Assembly: GCA_041648175.1 (NCBI GenBank)
Contig: JBAZPO010000001.1
Location: 310,001-374,000 of the forward strand
Length of the DNA: 64,000 nucleotides
Reading direction: 5' to 3'
Origin: Desulfobaccales bacterium
Lineage (GTDB): Bacteria > Desulfobacterota > Desulfobaccia > Desulfobaccales > 0-14-0-80-60-11
Positions 50,579 through 59,282 of the stretch are shown piece after piece; position 1 is the first letter of the stretch, and each line of letters opens with the position of its first letter. Both the position numbers and the translations under genes were made by a program. The notes beneath the pieces are model-generated. The model did not search any database, was not told the DNA's origin, and saw nothing but the letters and a program-made list of their open reading frames with translations.

Positions 50579-51670
50579 ATGGACCTGAGGGTGGTCATCG
50601 CCGCAGGCGGCACCGGCGGGCACCTGTTTCCCGGCATCGCTGTGGCTCAGGAGTTTTTGGAGCGCCACCAGGCTGCGGTCACCTTCCTTACCACTCCCAA
50701 GGCGGTCACCACCCAGATTTTGGAGCGCTACGGCTTTGCCTGGGAGGCCGTCTCAGCCCGGCCCTTAAAGGGGGAAGGGCTGTTCAGCCGGGTCCGCACC
50801 CTGCTGGGAATCCCGAAAGCGGTGTTTGCGGCCTTATCCCGGCTCAAGCGTCTCAAGCCCCATGTGGTCCTGGGTATGGGGGGGCATTCCTCCGGGCCTG
50901 TGGGCGTGGCGGCCTGGCTTTTGGGCATCCCCCTGGCGCTTCATGAGCAAAATGCCATCCCCGGGGCTACCAACCGTTGGTTGGCCCGTCTGGCCCAAAA
51001 AATCTTCGTGTCCTTTCCGGCCGAGAAGGACTTTTTTCCTCCGGAGCGCTGCCTCTGGACCGGCAATCCCATAAGGCCGGAGTTCTTTGAGCCCGGGCCG
51101 CCCCGACCCGACGCCCCCTTCACGGTGCTGATCACCGGGGGTAGCCAGGGCGCCCGCCACCTGAACCTGGAAGTCCTGGCCGGGCTCCCGAGGCTTTCGG
51201 ACTTAAAAGCCCGCCTCGTCTTTCTCCATCTCCCCGGCGACGCCGACCGGGAAGCCGTAGCTGCGGGCTACCGGGAGCATGGCTTTGCTGCGGAGGTGTT
51301 GCGCTTCACCCCCGAAGTCGCGGCCTTAATGCACCGGTCCCATCTGGTGGTCTGCCGGGCCGGGGCCTCCACTCTGGCGGAACTCACGGCAGTGGGCCGG
51401 GCCGCCATCCTGGTGCCCTACCCCTTCGCGGCCAATAATCACCAGGAATTCAACGCCCGGTTTATGGCGGCGGCCGGGGCCGGAGAGGTTTTGTTAAATA
51501 AAGATTTTACCGGAGAGGCTTTCGCTGGTAAGATAAAACAGTTCCTGGCCGAGCCCGAGACCCTCCAGAAGATGGAAACGGCCAGCCGCCAACTAGCGAA
51601 GCCTGACGCGGCGAAAGATATCGTGCGGGGGTGTATGGAACTTATACAGAAATCGGAGGAAGAAATGTAG
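50579..51670 (+). CDS. murG: Lipid II-forming GlcNAc transferase
   Basis: This 363-aa GT28 enzyme transfers GlcNAc to lipid I at the inner membrane face. GGTGGHLFPGIAVAQEF is the N-terminal G loop, LGMGGHSSGPVGVAAWLLG and HEQNAIPGATNRWL follow, and VLITGGSQGARHLN plus CRAGASTLAELTAVGRAAILVPYPFAANNHQEFNA form the UDP-GlcNAc-binding domain. GAGGAGA precedes the ATG. A palindromic repeat and an AT-rich foreign-looking gene separate it from murC. Confidence 0.96.
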   Translation: MDLRVVIAAGGTGGHLFPGIAVAQEFLERHQAAVTFLTTPKAVTTQILERYGFAWEAVSARPLKGEGLFSRVRTLLGIPKAVFAALSRLKRLKPHVVLGMGGHSSGPVGVAAWLLGIPLALHEQNAIPGATNRWLARLAQKIFVSFPAEKDFFPPERCLWTGNPIRPEFFEPGPPRPDAPFTVLITGGSQGARHLNLEVLAGLPRLSDLKARLVFLHLPGDADREAVAAGYREHGFAAEVLRFTPEVAALMHRSHLVVCRAGASTLAELTAVGRAAILVPYPFAANNHQEFNARFMAAAGAGEVLLNKDFTGEAFAGKIKQFLAEPETLQKMETASRQLAKPDAAKDIVRGCMELIQKSEEEM

Positions 51671-51687
51671 GGTGCGCACTGCGCACA
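51671..51687. repeat. Dispersed palindrome, GGTGCGCA type
   Basis: GTGCGC and GCGCAC arms in the TAGGGTGCGCACTGCGCAC context, starting at the murG stop. It marks the left border of the AT-rich insertion. Confidence 0.7.
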
Positions 51688-51725
51688 ATCTATCATGGTG
51701 TTGTAATATAGGGAAATATCTATAA

Positions 51726-52403
51726 ATGGATATCATTAAAGAATTAAATATATCCTCAAAGTTTTTCTATTTTGGGGTAGGAAGTTTGGCAAAAGTCACT
51801 ATATTTAGAACATTAGCCCATAAAAATCTAAATGAAGGTGATCGCATCACTGCAGCAATTTCAGGATATTATTCGCTTTTTCATTTAGGAATGAGTCTCA
51901 TGTATTTCTGCCATGATAAACTATTTTGTGACCAACGTGATAGAATCATAAGAGAAATAGAAAATAGAAATGGATGTGATCCATCGGACACAATATCTCA
52001 CAGAATGGTCAATAATTTTCTTAAACAATGTGTCGCAAAAGGATTGGAGAATTATTGTCTTACTATCTTTGAGAAAGGTCTTGAACTACGTAATTATGTT
52101 AACTATGCTCCAAGAATGGATATTAAGAATGATTATCCAAAGTTTGGCGATTGCAAAATTGTTATAGAAGACTTAGATGGATTTATATCGAACCTTGATG
52201 ATACTATTTTTAAAATGATCGCTTGGGCACATGGCAATTCTACAATTGAAAGAACTAGTTTTAGCAAGATCGCAGTTGAACAGATTCCACAGTTTTTTGA
52301 AAATGAAGACCTCTTTTATTTAAAATGGTGTAATCCTGAAGTCATTAATAATTCTAAAATATTTTTAGAAAAAATAATGAAACAATCAAAGGATTTCCAC
52401 TAA
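51726..52403 (+). CDS. AT-rich unknown gene inside the dcw cluster, HEPN-like
   Basis: This 225-aa protein has base composition (about 30-35% GC by eye) and codon use entirely unlike murG and murC on either side. It is all-helical in appearance. Residues 40-65 (DRITAAISGYYSLFHLGMSLMYF) resemble the first helices of HEPN-domain proteins (A-Y-Y-S-x-F-H pattern), and LELRNYVNYAPR at about 122-133 resembles the second conserved helix with the R-N and Y-x-P features of that fold. HEPN proteins are often RNases in toxin-antitoxin, abortive infection and CRISPR contexts. No partner gene is adjacent. The assignment is tentative. The gene is intact and in the same orientation as the cluster, so murC expression must pass through it. 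Confidence 0.5.
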   Translation: MDIIKELNISSKFFYFGVGSLAKVTIFRTLAHKNLNEGDRITAAISGYYSLFHLGMSLMYFCHDKLFCDQRDRIIREIENRNGCDPSDTISHRMVNNFLKQCVAKGLENYCLTIFEKGLELRNYVNYAPRMDIKNDYPKFGDCKIVIEDLDGFISNLDDTIFKMIAWAHGNSTIERTSFSKIAVEQIPQFFENEDLFYLKWCNPEVINNSKIFLEKIMKQSKDFH

Positions 52404-52443
52404 TATTAAATTTAAAATCTAGTAATATTGTTAAGGGCGTTAG

Positions 52444-53856
52444 ATGCCAAAATTAACCTCCACCTTATCCTACCACTTCATCGGCGTCGGCGGCATCGGC
52501 ATGAGCGGCCTGGCGGAGCTGTTGGTGCGCCAGGGGCATCGCGTGAGCGGCTCGGATTTGGCCACTAACGCCATCACCCAGCGTCTTGAGCCCCTGGGGG
52601 TGCGCGTTTATCAGGGCCACCGGGCCGAAAACCTGGGAGACGCGACCGTCGTGGTCCACTCCACCGCGGTGAAAGAGGACAACCCTGAGCTGGCCGCGGC
52701 CCGGGCTCGTGGGCTTAACGTGCTCCGGCGGGGGGAAATGTTAGCCGCGCTGATGCAAAATCATTATCAGGTGGCCGTCACCGGGGCCCACGGCAAGACC
52801 TCCACCACCGCCATGACCGCCGCGATCCTGCGGGCCGGGAACCTCGATCCCACCGTGGTGGTGGGAGCCTTGTGGGACTGTTTGGGCTCCAACGCCATCC
52901 TGGGCCGGGGCGAGTACTTCGTGGCCGAGGCCGACGAAAGCGACAGCTCCTTCACCTACTTATCCCCCCAGATCAGCATTATCACCAATCTGGACCGGGA
53001 ACATCTGGATCACTACCGGGACCTGGCCCACATCCAGGAAACCTTTGCCGGTTATATCTCGCGTCTGCCGGCCGGCGCCCGGGTGGTGGCCTGGGCCGAT
53101 GACCCGCACCTGGCCCCCATCCTCGCAGGCTGCCCCCACGAGCTCATTACCTATAGTCTGACGCAGGACACGGCCGATTTTTACGCCACCGATCTGTCGC
53201 CCCAGGGATTGGGCTACCGCTTCCGCCTCTGGCACCAGGGGCGGCCCCTGGGAAGCCTAAGCTTGCCCCTGGCAGGGTCCCATTACGTCCTCAACGCCAT
53301 GGCCGCCTGCGCGGTGGGACACCTGTTGGGGTTGGACTTCCCGGCCTGGCAGCAGGGTCTCAGACACTTGGGCCAGATTCACCGCCGCTGCCAGGTCAAA
53401 GGCGAAGCCCAAGGCATCCTTGTGGTTGATGATTACGGTCACCATCCCACGGAGATTCGCTCCACCCTGACCGGTCTGGCCCAGGCCTTTCCCGAACGGC
53501 GGCTGGTGGTGGCCTTCCAACCCCACCGCTACAGCCGTACCCAGGCCTTGTTGCCGGAATTTTTTCCCGTCTTCCAACAGGCTGAGATGGTGTTCATCAC
53601 CGAAATCTACGGCGCCGGAGAAAAGCGCCTTAACGGCATCTCCGGCCGCTCCGTCTTTGAAGGCATTTGCCGCACCGGTCACCCCGGGGTCCATTTTATT
53701 GAAGATAACGCTGAAAAGGCCGATTATATCTTCCAACACCTCAGCGCCGGGGATATGGTCCTGACGCTGGGGGCCGGGGATATTTGGAAGACCGGCGAAG
53801 AGCTGCTGGCCCGCTTGCAAAACCAGGCGGCAGGCTTGAAGATGGGTCTCACATGA
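52444..53856 (+). CDS. murC: UDP-MurNAc:L-alanine ligase
   Basis: This 470-aa Mur ligase adds the first amino acid to UDP-MurNAc. HFIGVGGIGMSGLAELLVRQGHRVSGSD is the N-terminal Rossmann motif; GAHGKTS with K118 is the ATP loop; DYGHHPTEIRSTL and QPHRYSRT are MurC-specific C-terminal blocks. It sits 40 bp after the AT-rich HEPN-like gene. Its stop overlaps the ftsQ start (ATGA). murB, which often lies next, is missing here. Confidence 0.95.
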   Translation: MPKLTSTLSYHFIGVGGIGMSGLAELLVRQGHRVSGSDLATNAITQRLEPLGVRVYQGHRAENLGDATVVVHSTAVKEDNPELAAARARGLNVLRRGEMLAALMQNHYQVAVTGAHGKTSTTAMTAAILRAGNLDPTVVVGALWDCLGSNAILGRGEYFVAEADESDSSFTYLSPQISIITNLDREHLDHYRDLAHIQETFAGYISRLPAGARVVAWADDPHLAPILAGCPHELITYSLTQDTADFYATDLSPQGLGYRFRLWHQGRPLGSLSLPLAGSHYVLNAMAACAVGHLLGLDFPAWQQGLRHLGQIHRRCQVKGEAQGILVVDDYGHHPTEIRSTLTGLAQAFPERRLVVAFQPHRYSRTQALLPEFFPVFQQAEMVFITEIYGAGEKRLNGISGRSVFEGICRTGHPGVHFIEDNAEKADYIFQHLSAGDMVLTLGAGDIWKTGEELLARLQNQAAGLKMGLT

Positions 53857-54761
53857 AGAAAAGCACCGTGCGGCAAACTTCTCGTCTCGTCCCCCAGCGC
53901 CCGGTGCGCAAAAAGAGCTTATTGCCCCGGGGGCGTTCCCAAAACAGTTATCGTCGTAACCGGGTCAAGGGGCAGTCCCGCCGCACCTGGCTCAAAGGGA
54001 TAGCCTTCGTCTTGGCGTTTTTGACCCTGGCAGGTCTCTCGGTGGGTTTGCTGGTGGGCTACCATCAACTCTTGACCTGCTCCTGGTTTTGCATTAAAGA
54101 TATCAACCAGATCGAGATTGAGGGCGCCAAGCGCTTAAGCCGCGGCGTGGTAGTGCAACAGGCTAGATTGGCGCCGGGCGCCAGTCTCTTAGCCGTTCGT
54201 CCGGGCCAGATGGAGCGCTCCTTGACGGCCCATCCCTGGATCGCCAAGGCGGAGGTCTCCCGGAAATGGCCCCACAACCTCCGAATCTTGATTCAGGAAC
54301 GGGACCCGGTGGCCCTGGTCCAGATTGGCGAAGAATTACTCTATGTGGATCACCAGGGGACTCTCTTTAAACCCCTGTCTCCCGGAGATCCCCATAATTT
54401 TCCCGTCATTACGGGCTTGGGGCCGGAGCAGTTTCAGCATCCGGAGGGAGCCCAACCCGAGGTGGTTACTCAGGCCTTTCAGTTATTGGAAGTCCTGAAA
54501 AAAAACCCGCCTCCCCTCAGTCTGGAGAATATCTCCGAGGTGCACGTGGACCTGGAAAGGGGATTCACCCTCTACGCCAACGGTTTGGGCGCGCCCTTGG
54601 ACCTCGGCCTTATCGATCATGCGGAAAAATTGCAAAAGTTTGCTCAGTTGTGGCCCGTTTTAGTGCAAAAAGGGTTATTGGCCAGGGTTGGGCATATCAA
54701 CCTCAACTATCCCCGCCGGGCGCTGGTCACCTTGAAGGGGATGGAAGACAACCAAAATTAA
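53853..54761 (+). CDS. ftsQ: Cell division protein FtsQ
   Basis: This 302-aa bitopic membrane protein has a long, very basic cytoplasmic head (Arg/Lys-rich, residues 1-45), a membrane helix at about 49-70, and a POTRA domain (DINQIEIEGAKRLSRGVVVQQARL...WIAKAEVSRKWPHNLRILIQERDPVALVQ), followed by the FtsQ beta domain. It connects early and late division proteins. ATG 53853 overlaps the murC TGA; the frame is open further upstream, but that would lie within murC. Confidence 0.9.
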   Translation: MKKSTVRQTSRLVPQRPVRKKSLLPRGRSQNSYRRNRVKGQSRRTWLKGIAFVLAFLTLAGLSVGLLVGYHQLLTCSWFCIKDINQIEIEGAKRLSRGVVVQQARLAPGASLLAVRPGQMERSLTAHPWIAKAEVSRKWPHNLRILIQERDPVALVQIGEELLYVDHQGTLFKPLSPGDPHNFPVITGLGPEQFQHPEGAQPEVVTQAFQLLEVLKKNPPPLSLENISEVHVDLERGFTLYANGLGAPLDLGLIDHAEKLQKFAQLWPVLVQKGLLARVGHINLNYPRRALVTLKGMEDNQN

Positions 54762-54773
54762 TAGGATAGAAAA

Positions 54774-56024
54774 GTGCCTCAAGACTTGATCGTCGGTTTG
54801 GACATCGGCACCACCAAGATTTGCGCTGTGGTGGGGGAAGTGCGGGACCAACAGTTGGATATCGTGGGGCTGGGGTCGGCGCCTACTGCAGGCGGCCTGC
54901 GCAAGGGGGTGGTGGTAAATATTGAAAATACCGTAAGGGCCATCCGCCGCGCCGTTGAAGAAGCCGAGACCATGGCCGGTTGCGAAATCCGCTCGGTTTA
55001 TGCCGGGGTCGGCGGCGGCCAAACTAAGGTCATCAATAGCCAGGGCATCATAGCCATCAAGGATCGCGAAGTGACGCCCGCAGACATGGACCGGGTCATC
55101 GAGACCGCCCGCACCGTGGCTATTCCTTCGGATCGGGAGGTCATCCATACCCTGGTCCAGGACTTTTTGATAGACGGCCAAGACGGCATCAAAGACCCGG
55201 TGGGTATTCACGGCGTGCGCCTGGAATGCAAGGTCCACATCGTCACCGGGGCCGTGACTTCCCTCAATAATATTATCAAGTGCGCCAACCGGGCCGGCCT
55301 GGAAGTGAACGGCATCGCCCTCCAAAGCCTCGCCGCAGGAGAGGCGGTCCTCACCGACGAGGAGAAGGAACTGGGAGTAGCCCTCGTCGATTTCGGCGGC
55401 GGCACCACGGACCTGGCCATCTTTGTAGAAAACGCCCTCCGGCACAACTTTGTCCTCCCCGTGGGGGGCAACAATCTGACCAATGACATTGCCGTGGGAT
55501 TGCCCACCTCCCTGAACCATGCCGAAGAATTGAAGAAACATTACGGCGCCTGCCTCAATGCCTTGACGGACCCGGATGAACTCATCGAGGTGGCGGGCCT
55601 CACCGGCCGGGAAACTCAATCCATGCCCCGCAGCCGTCTGGCAGAGATCATCCATATGCGCGTGGCGGAAATTTTGAATCTCTTAAGCAAAGAAATCCAG
55701 CGCGCCCGCTTTTCCAATCCCCTGCACTCCGGCGCGGTGCTGGTGGGGGGCACGGCCCTGGTGGATGGCCTGGCGGAGTTGGCCAGCGAAGCCTTTAACA
55801 TGCACACTCGCATCGGGTATCCCATGGGGGTCAGCGGCCTGATTGACGTCATCCATGACCCGTCCTACGCCACCGGCGTGGGCTTAGTCCTCTACGGTTT
55901 CCGGGGCCAGCAGAAGGCCCAGCGTATCCCTGACCGCTGGTCCGGCGGCGGCCGCGGTTATAAGCGCTCATCAGGCGGCGGTTTCATGGATAAGATTAAA
56001 AAATGGTTTCGCGAGGTGGTATGA
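54774..56024 (+). CDS. ftsA: Cell division protein FtsA
   Basis: This 416-aa actin-like ATPase tethers FtsZ to the membrane. DIGTTKICAVVGEV is phosphate loop 1, LVDFGGGTTDLAIF is phosphate loop 2, and VLVGGTALVDGLAELAS holds the adenosine site. The last residues (DKIKKWFREVV) form the amphipathic membrane-targeting helix. GTG 54774 is the start, with AGGA upstream. It lies 12 bp after ftsQ and 41 bp before ftsZ. Confidence 0.95.
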   Translation: MPQDLIVGLDIGTTKICAVVGEVRDQQLDIVGLGSAPTAGGLRKGVVVNIENTVRAIRRAVEEAETMAGCEIRSVYAGVGGGQTKVINSQGIIAIKDREVTPADMDRVIETARTVAIPSDREVIHTLVQDFLIDGQDGIKDPVGIHGVRLECKVHIVTGAVTSLNNIIKCANRAGLEVNGIALQSLAAGEAVLTDEEKELGVALVDFGGGTTDLAIFVENALRHNFVLPVGGNNLTNDIAVGLPTSLNHAEELKKHYGACLNALTDPDELIEVAGLTGRETQSMPRSRLAEIIHMRVAEILNLLSKEIQRARFSNPLHSGAVLVGGTALVDGLAELASEAFNMHTRIGYPMGVSGLIDVIHDPSYATGVGLVLYGFRGQQKAQRIPDRWSGGGRGYKRSSGGGFMDKIKKWFREVV

Positions 56025-56065
56025 AGATGCGAAACGTGCTATGATGATTCTCGAGGGGGTACCAC

Positions 56066-57256
56066 ATGAAAATCCAATTAGTCCCCAACGAATTATCGGC
56101 TAAAATCAAGGTGTTAGGTGTTGGCGGCGCCGGTGGCAACGCCATCAATGATATGATTTCCTCCCAGATGGTGGGAGTGGATTTTATCGCCGCCAATACG
56201 GACGCCCAGGCCCTGGAACGGAGTCTGGCTCCGGTTAAAATCCAGTTGGGTTCCAATGTGACCCGGGGGTTGGGGGCCGGCGGTGATCCCGAGGTGGGCA
56301 AGAACGCCGCCCTGGAGGAAGCCGAGCACCTTAAGCAGGTGCTCCAGGGAGCCGACATGGTCTTCATTGCCGCGGGCATGGGCGGCGGCACCGGGACCGG
56401 CGGCGCCCCTGTTGTGGCCGAACTCAGCCGGGACCTGGGGGCCTTGACTGTGGCTGTAGTGAGCAAGCCCTTCGAATTCGAAGGCAAGATGAAGCGGCGC
56501 CTCGCCGATAACGGCATCGATGAGCTGCGCAAGGTGGTGGACACCATCATCACCATCCCCAACGACCGCCTCTTTTCCTTAAGCTCCAAGAATTCCCGGA
56601 TCAAGGACGTCTTTGGCATGGCCAATGAAGTCCTGGGCTTCGCCGTGCGGGGCATTTCCGACCTCATCATGGTACCCGGGTTTATCAACGTGGATTTTGC
56701 CGACGTGCGCACGGTTATGAAAGAACGGGGCATGGCCCTCATGGGCACCGGTATCGCCAACGGCGGCAACCGGGCCTCCGACGCCGCCCACAAGGCCATC
56801 TCCAGTCCCCTCCTGGAAGACATCTCCATCCGTGGCGCCCGGGGCATACTCATCAACATCACCTCCGCCCCCGACATTTCCATGGATGAATTGAAAGAGA
56901 TTTGCGGCATCGTCCAGGAAGAGGCCCACGAAGAGGCCATCATCAAATGGGGCCTGGTCTGGGACGAGAGCCTGGTGGAGGAAATTCGGGTCACGGTCAT
57001 CGCCACCGGCATCGGGAAAAGGGCTGAAGCCGAGCGGGTCGCCTGGTCGGCCGGGTCAGGCCAGCCGGAAGACCTGGAAATCCCCACAATTTTGCGGACT
57101 CCCGAGCAACCCTCCAACCGGCCTCAGGACCCGCGTCAACCTAACGCCAAGAAAACCCTGGGCGTGGTGGCCGCCAAGAAATTCATCGTCCACCCCGATC
57201 TCCAGTACGAGGAAAATGAACTGGACACCCCGCCGTTCCTGCGCAAGGCGGATTAG
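56066..57256 (+). CDS. ftsZ: Cell division GTPase FtsZ
   Basis: This 396-aa tubulin homologue forms the Z ring. The N-terminal GVGGAGGNAINDM, the tubulin signature GGGTGTG at 106-112 and the T7 loop NVDFADVRTVM are all present. After a short linker with NRPQDPRQ, the conserved C-terminal peptide reads DTPPFLRKAD, which binds FtsA and other partners. GGGGG precedes the ATG. It is the last gene of the dcw cluster; repeats fill the 208-bp gap to the radical SAM gene. Confidence 0.97.
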   Translation: MKIQLVPNELSAKIKVLGVGGAGGNAINDMISSQMVGVDFIAANTDAQALERSLAPVKIQLGSNVTRGLGAGGDPEVGKNAALEEAEHLKQVLQGADMVFIAAGMGGGTGTGGAPVVAELSRDLGALTVAVVSKPFEFEGKMKRRLADNGIDELRKVVDTIITIPNDRLFSLSSKNSRIKDVFGMANEVLGFAVRGISDLIMVPGFINVDFADVRTVMKERGMALMGTGIANGGNRASDAAHKAISSPLLEDISIRGARGILINITSAPDISMDELKEICGIVQEEAHEEAIIKWGLVWDESLVEEIRVTVIATGIGKRAEAERVAWSAGSGQPEDLEIPTILRTPEQPSNRPQDPRQPNAKKTLGVVAAKKFIVHPDLQYEENELDTPPFLRKAD

Positions 57257-57274
57257 AGACGGTTTTCGGTGTAG

Positions 57275-57457
57275 GGTGCGCCCTGCGCACCAAAAATATT
57301 CACAAGGCACGTAGGGGCGTGATTAATCACGCCCCGCCCTTTTTCCAGGGGTGCTTTCAACCCTCATTCCCAAGCTCCAGCTTGGGAATGCCACTTTTGG
57401 TCCAAGCTCAGCTTGGGCACCACCCGTGGCGGGTTTTATACCCGCCCCTACGGTCAC
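57275..57457. repeat. Block of four dispersed repeats after ftsZ
   Basis: In order: GGTGCGC/GCGCACC (57275-57291), GGGGCGTGATTAATCACGCCCC-like palindrome (57311-57337), the CCAAGCT..AGCTTGG double hairpin (57364-57425, homologous to 29389-29454) and GGCGGG..CCCGCC (57424-57452). Together they create an apparent open frame upstream of the radical SAM start. Confidence 0.7.
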
Positions 57458-57464
57458 GCTTCTC

Positions 57465-59234
57465 ATGTCCGCCAAGATCAAAGCCCGCTTAAAGCAACTC
57501 CTCTCCCAAGAAAAGGGCGCGGTGGTCCGCGAATGGGGCGCCCGCTTTCCGATCGCCCTGGTCTACCCCCAGGTCTATCCCGTGGCCATGGGGAACCTGG
57601 GCTTCCAGGCTATTTACCACCTCCTCAACGCCCACCCCGGGTTCACGTGCGAACGGGCCTTTCTACCCACCTCGGAGGAGTTCGAGGAGTACCGCCGCAG
57701 CCGCACCCCCATCCTCACCCTGGAGTCCCAGCGGCCCCTCAAAGATTTCGCGGTAGTGGCCTTCTCCGTCTCCTTTGAGGCCGATTATCCTTACATTCTC
57801 CAGCTTCTGGCCGGGGCCGGTATCCCCTTGAACGCTGCAGATCGAGGCCCCGAAGACCCTCTGGTCCTGGCCGGCGGGGTGGCCACCTTTCTCAACCCCG
57901 AACCCTTATCTCCCTTTGTGGACGCCTTCTTTCTGGGGGAAGGGGAAGCCGGCGCCGTGCCCTTCTTCGAGTTTCTGGCCGCGGCAACCCCGGCCCTTAA
58001 CCGGGCCGCCATGCTTAAGGACCTGGCCTGCACCGTTCCCGGCGCCTATGTACCCTCCGGCTACACCCCCCGCTACCACGCCGACGGCACCCTGGCGGCC
58101 GTTGAGGCCTTGCCCGGCTTCCCGGACCGGGTGGTGGCTCCCCACCTGCCGGAGTTGGCCCCCTACCCCACCCACAGCCATCTCCTGGCCCCTCAGAGCG
58201 AGTGGGGCGAGATGTTCCTGGTGGAGACCGGCCGGGGCTGTTCCCGGGGCTGCCGCTTCTGCGCGGCCGGCTATGTCTATCGCCCGCCCCGGGAGCGCCC
58301 CTTAGAAGAATTGTGGACCCAGGTGTCTCAAGCCGTCCTGGACCGTCGCAAGATTGGCCTGGTGGGTGCCGCAGTGAGCGACCACCCCGCCATCAAGGAC
58401 CTCTGCCGGAAGATTCTGGACGCGGGAGGCACCATGGGCATCAGTTCGCTCCGGGCCGACTCCACCGACGCCGAGCTCTTTGCCCTCCTGGCCCGGGGAG
58501 GGGTGCGCAGCGTCGCCCTGGCCCCAGAGGCCGCAAGCCCCCGCTTGCGCCGGGTTATCAACAAGGGCCTCACCGCAGATGACCTGGACCGGGCCGTGGT
58601 GGCCTTAAGCGAGTCCGGCATCCCCCAACTTCGTCTTTACTTCATGCTGGGCCTGCCCACCGAGACCACAGACGATGTAGCTGAAATCCCCCGCCTGGTG
58701 AAACATCTGGAACACGTGGTCACCAAAGCCAGCCAGGGCAAGAAACGCCTGGGCCTCATTACCTTGAGCCTGTCGTCCTTCGTGCCCAAAGCCTTCACCC
58801 CCTTTCAGTGGGTGCCGTTCATGGAGGTAGCGGAGCTTAAAAAGCGCCTGAAGCTGGTAGCCCGCGAGTTCCACGGCGTGAAAGCGGTTCGGGTGCACAC
58901 GGACCTGCCCAAGTGGGCCTACGTTCAGGCCCTGCTGGCCCGGGGGGACCGCCGGGTAGCCGATATCCTCCTGGCGGCGCACGAGCAGGGCTGGAATAAG
59001 GCCTTCCGCACCAGCCCCATCAATCCGGACTTCTTCACCCTGCGGGAACGCAATCAAGATGAACTCTTCCCCTGGGACTTCATTGACCACGGCCTGAAGA
59101 AGGACTACCTTTGGGAAGAATACCAGCGGGCCCTGCAAGGCAAAGAAACGCCGCCGTGCCGCCCCGCGGTCTGCAGCCGCTGCGGCGTCTGCACCGGAAC
59201 AGGCGGGGAAGAGAATCGTGGGGAAGGAGGCTAA
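57465..59234 (+). CDS. B12-binding-type radical SAM protein (TIGR03960-like)
   Basis: This 589-aa protein has an N-terminal region with the B12-binding-like fold (RFPIALVYPQVYPVAMGNLGFQAIYHLLN) and a radical SAM core with the cluster motif C259-x3-C263-x2-C266 in GRGCSRGCRFCAAGYVYRPPRERP. It matches the widespread TIGR03960-type family, usually linked to a DUF2344 partner and of unknown reaction, possibly RNA modification. The C terminus carries four more cysteines (CRPAVCSRCGVC), perhaps an extra cluster. ATG 57465 is chosen: upstream codons in the open frame from 57351 are made of dispersed repeats. Confidence 0.82.
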   Translation: MSAKIKARLKQLLSQEKGAVVREWGARFPIALVYPQVYPVAMGNLGFQAIYHLLNAHPGFTCERAFLPTSEEFEEYRRSRTPILTLESQRPLKDFAVVAFSVSFEADYPYILQLLAGAGIPLNAADRGPEDPLVLAGGVATFLNPEPLSPFVDAFFLGEGEAGAVPFFEFLAAATPALNRAAMLKDLACTVPGAYVPSGYTPRYHADGTLAAVEALPGFPDRVVAPHLPELAPYPTHSHLLAPQSEWGEMFLVETGRGCSRGCRFCAAGYVYRPPRERPLEELWTQVSQAVLDRRKIGLVGAAVSDHPAIKDLCRKILDAGGTMGISSLRADSTDAELFALLARGGVRSVALAPEAASPRLRRVINKGLTADDLDRAVVALSESGIPQLRLYFMLGLPTETTDDVAEIPRLVKHLEHVVTKASQGKKRLGLITLSLSSFVPKAFTPFQWVPFMEVAELKKRLKLVAREFHGVKAVRVHTDLPKWAYVQALLARGDRRVADILLAAHEQGWNKAFRTSPINPDFFTLRERNQDELFPWDFIDHGLKKDYLWEEYQRALQGKETPPCRPAVCSRCGVCTGTGGEENRGEGG

Positions 59235-59282
59235 GGGCAGTCACCCTTAGCCTCTCTAGTAAGGAGTAGGGTCAGAATCGCC

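Noticed and set aside
55996..57117. 373-codon minus-strand frame
   Set aside because: Shadow of ftsZ; Met/Ser/Arg-rich low-complexity translation.
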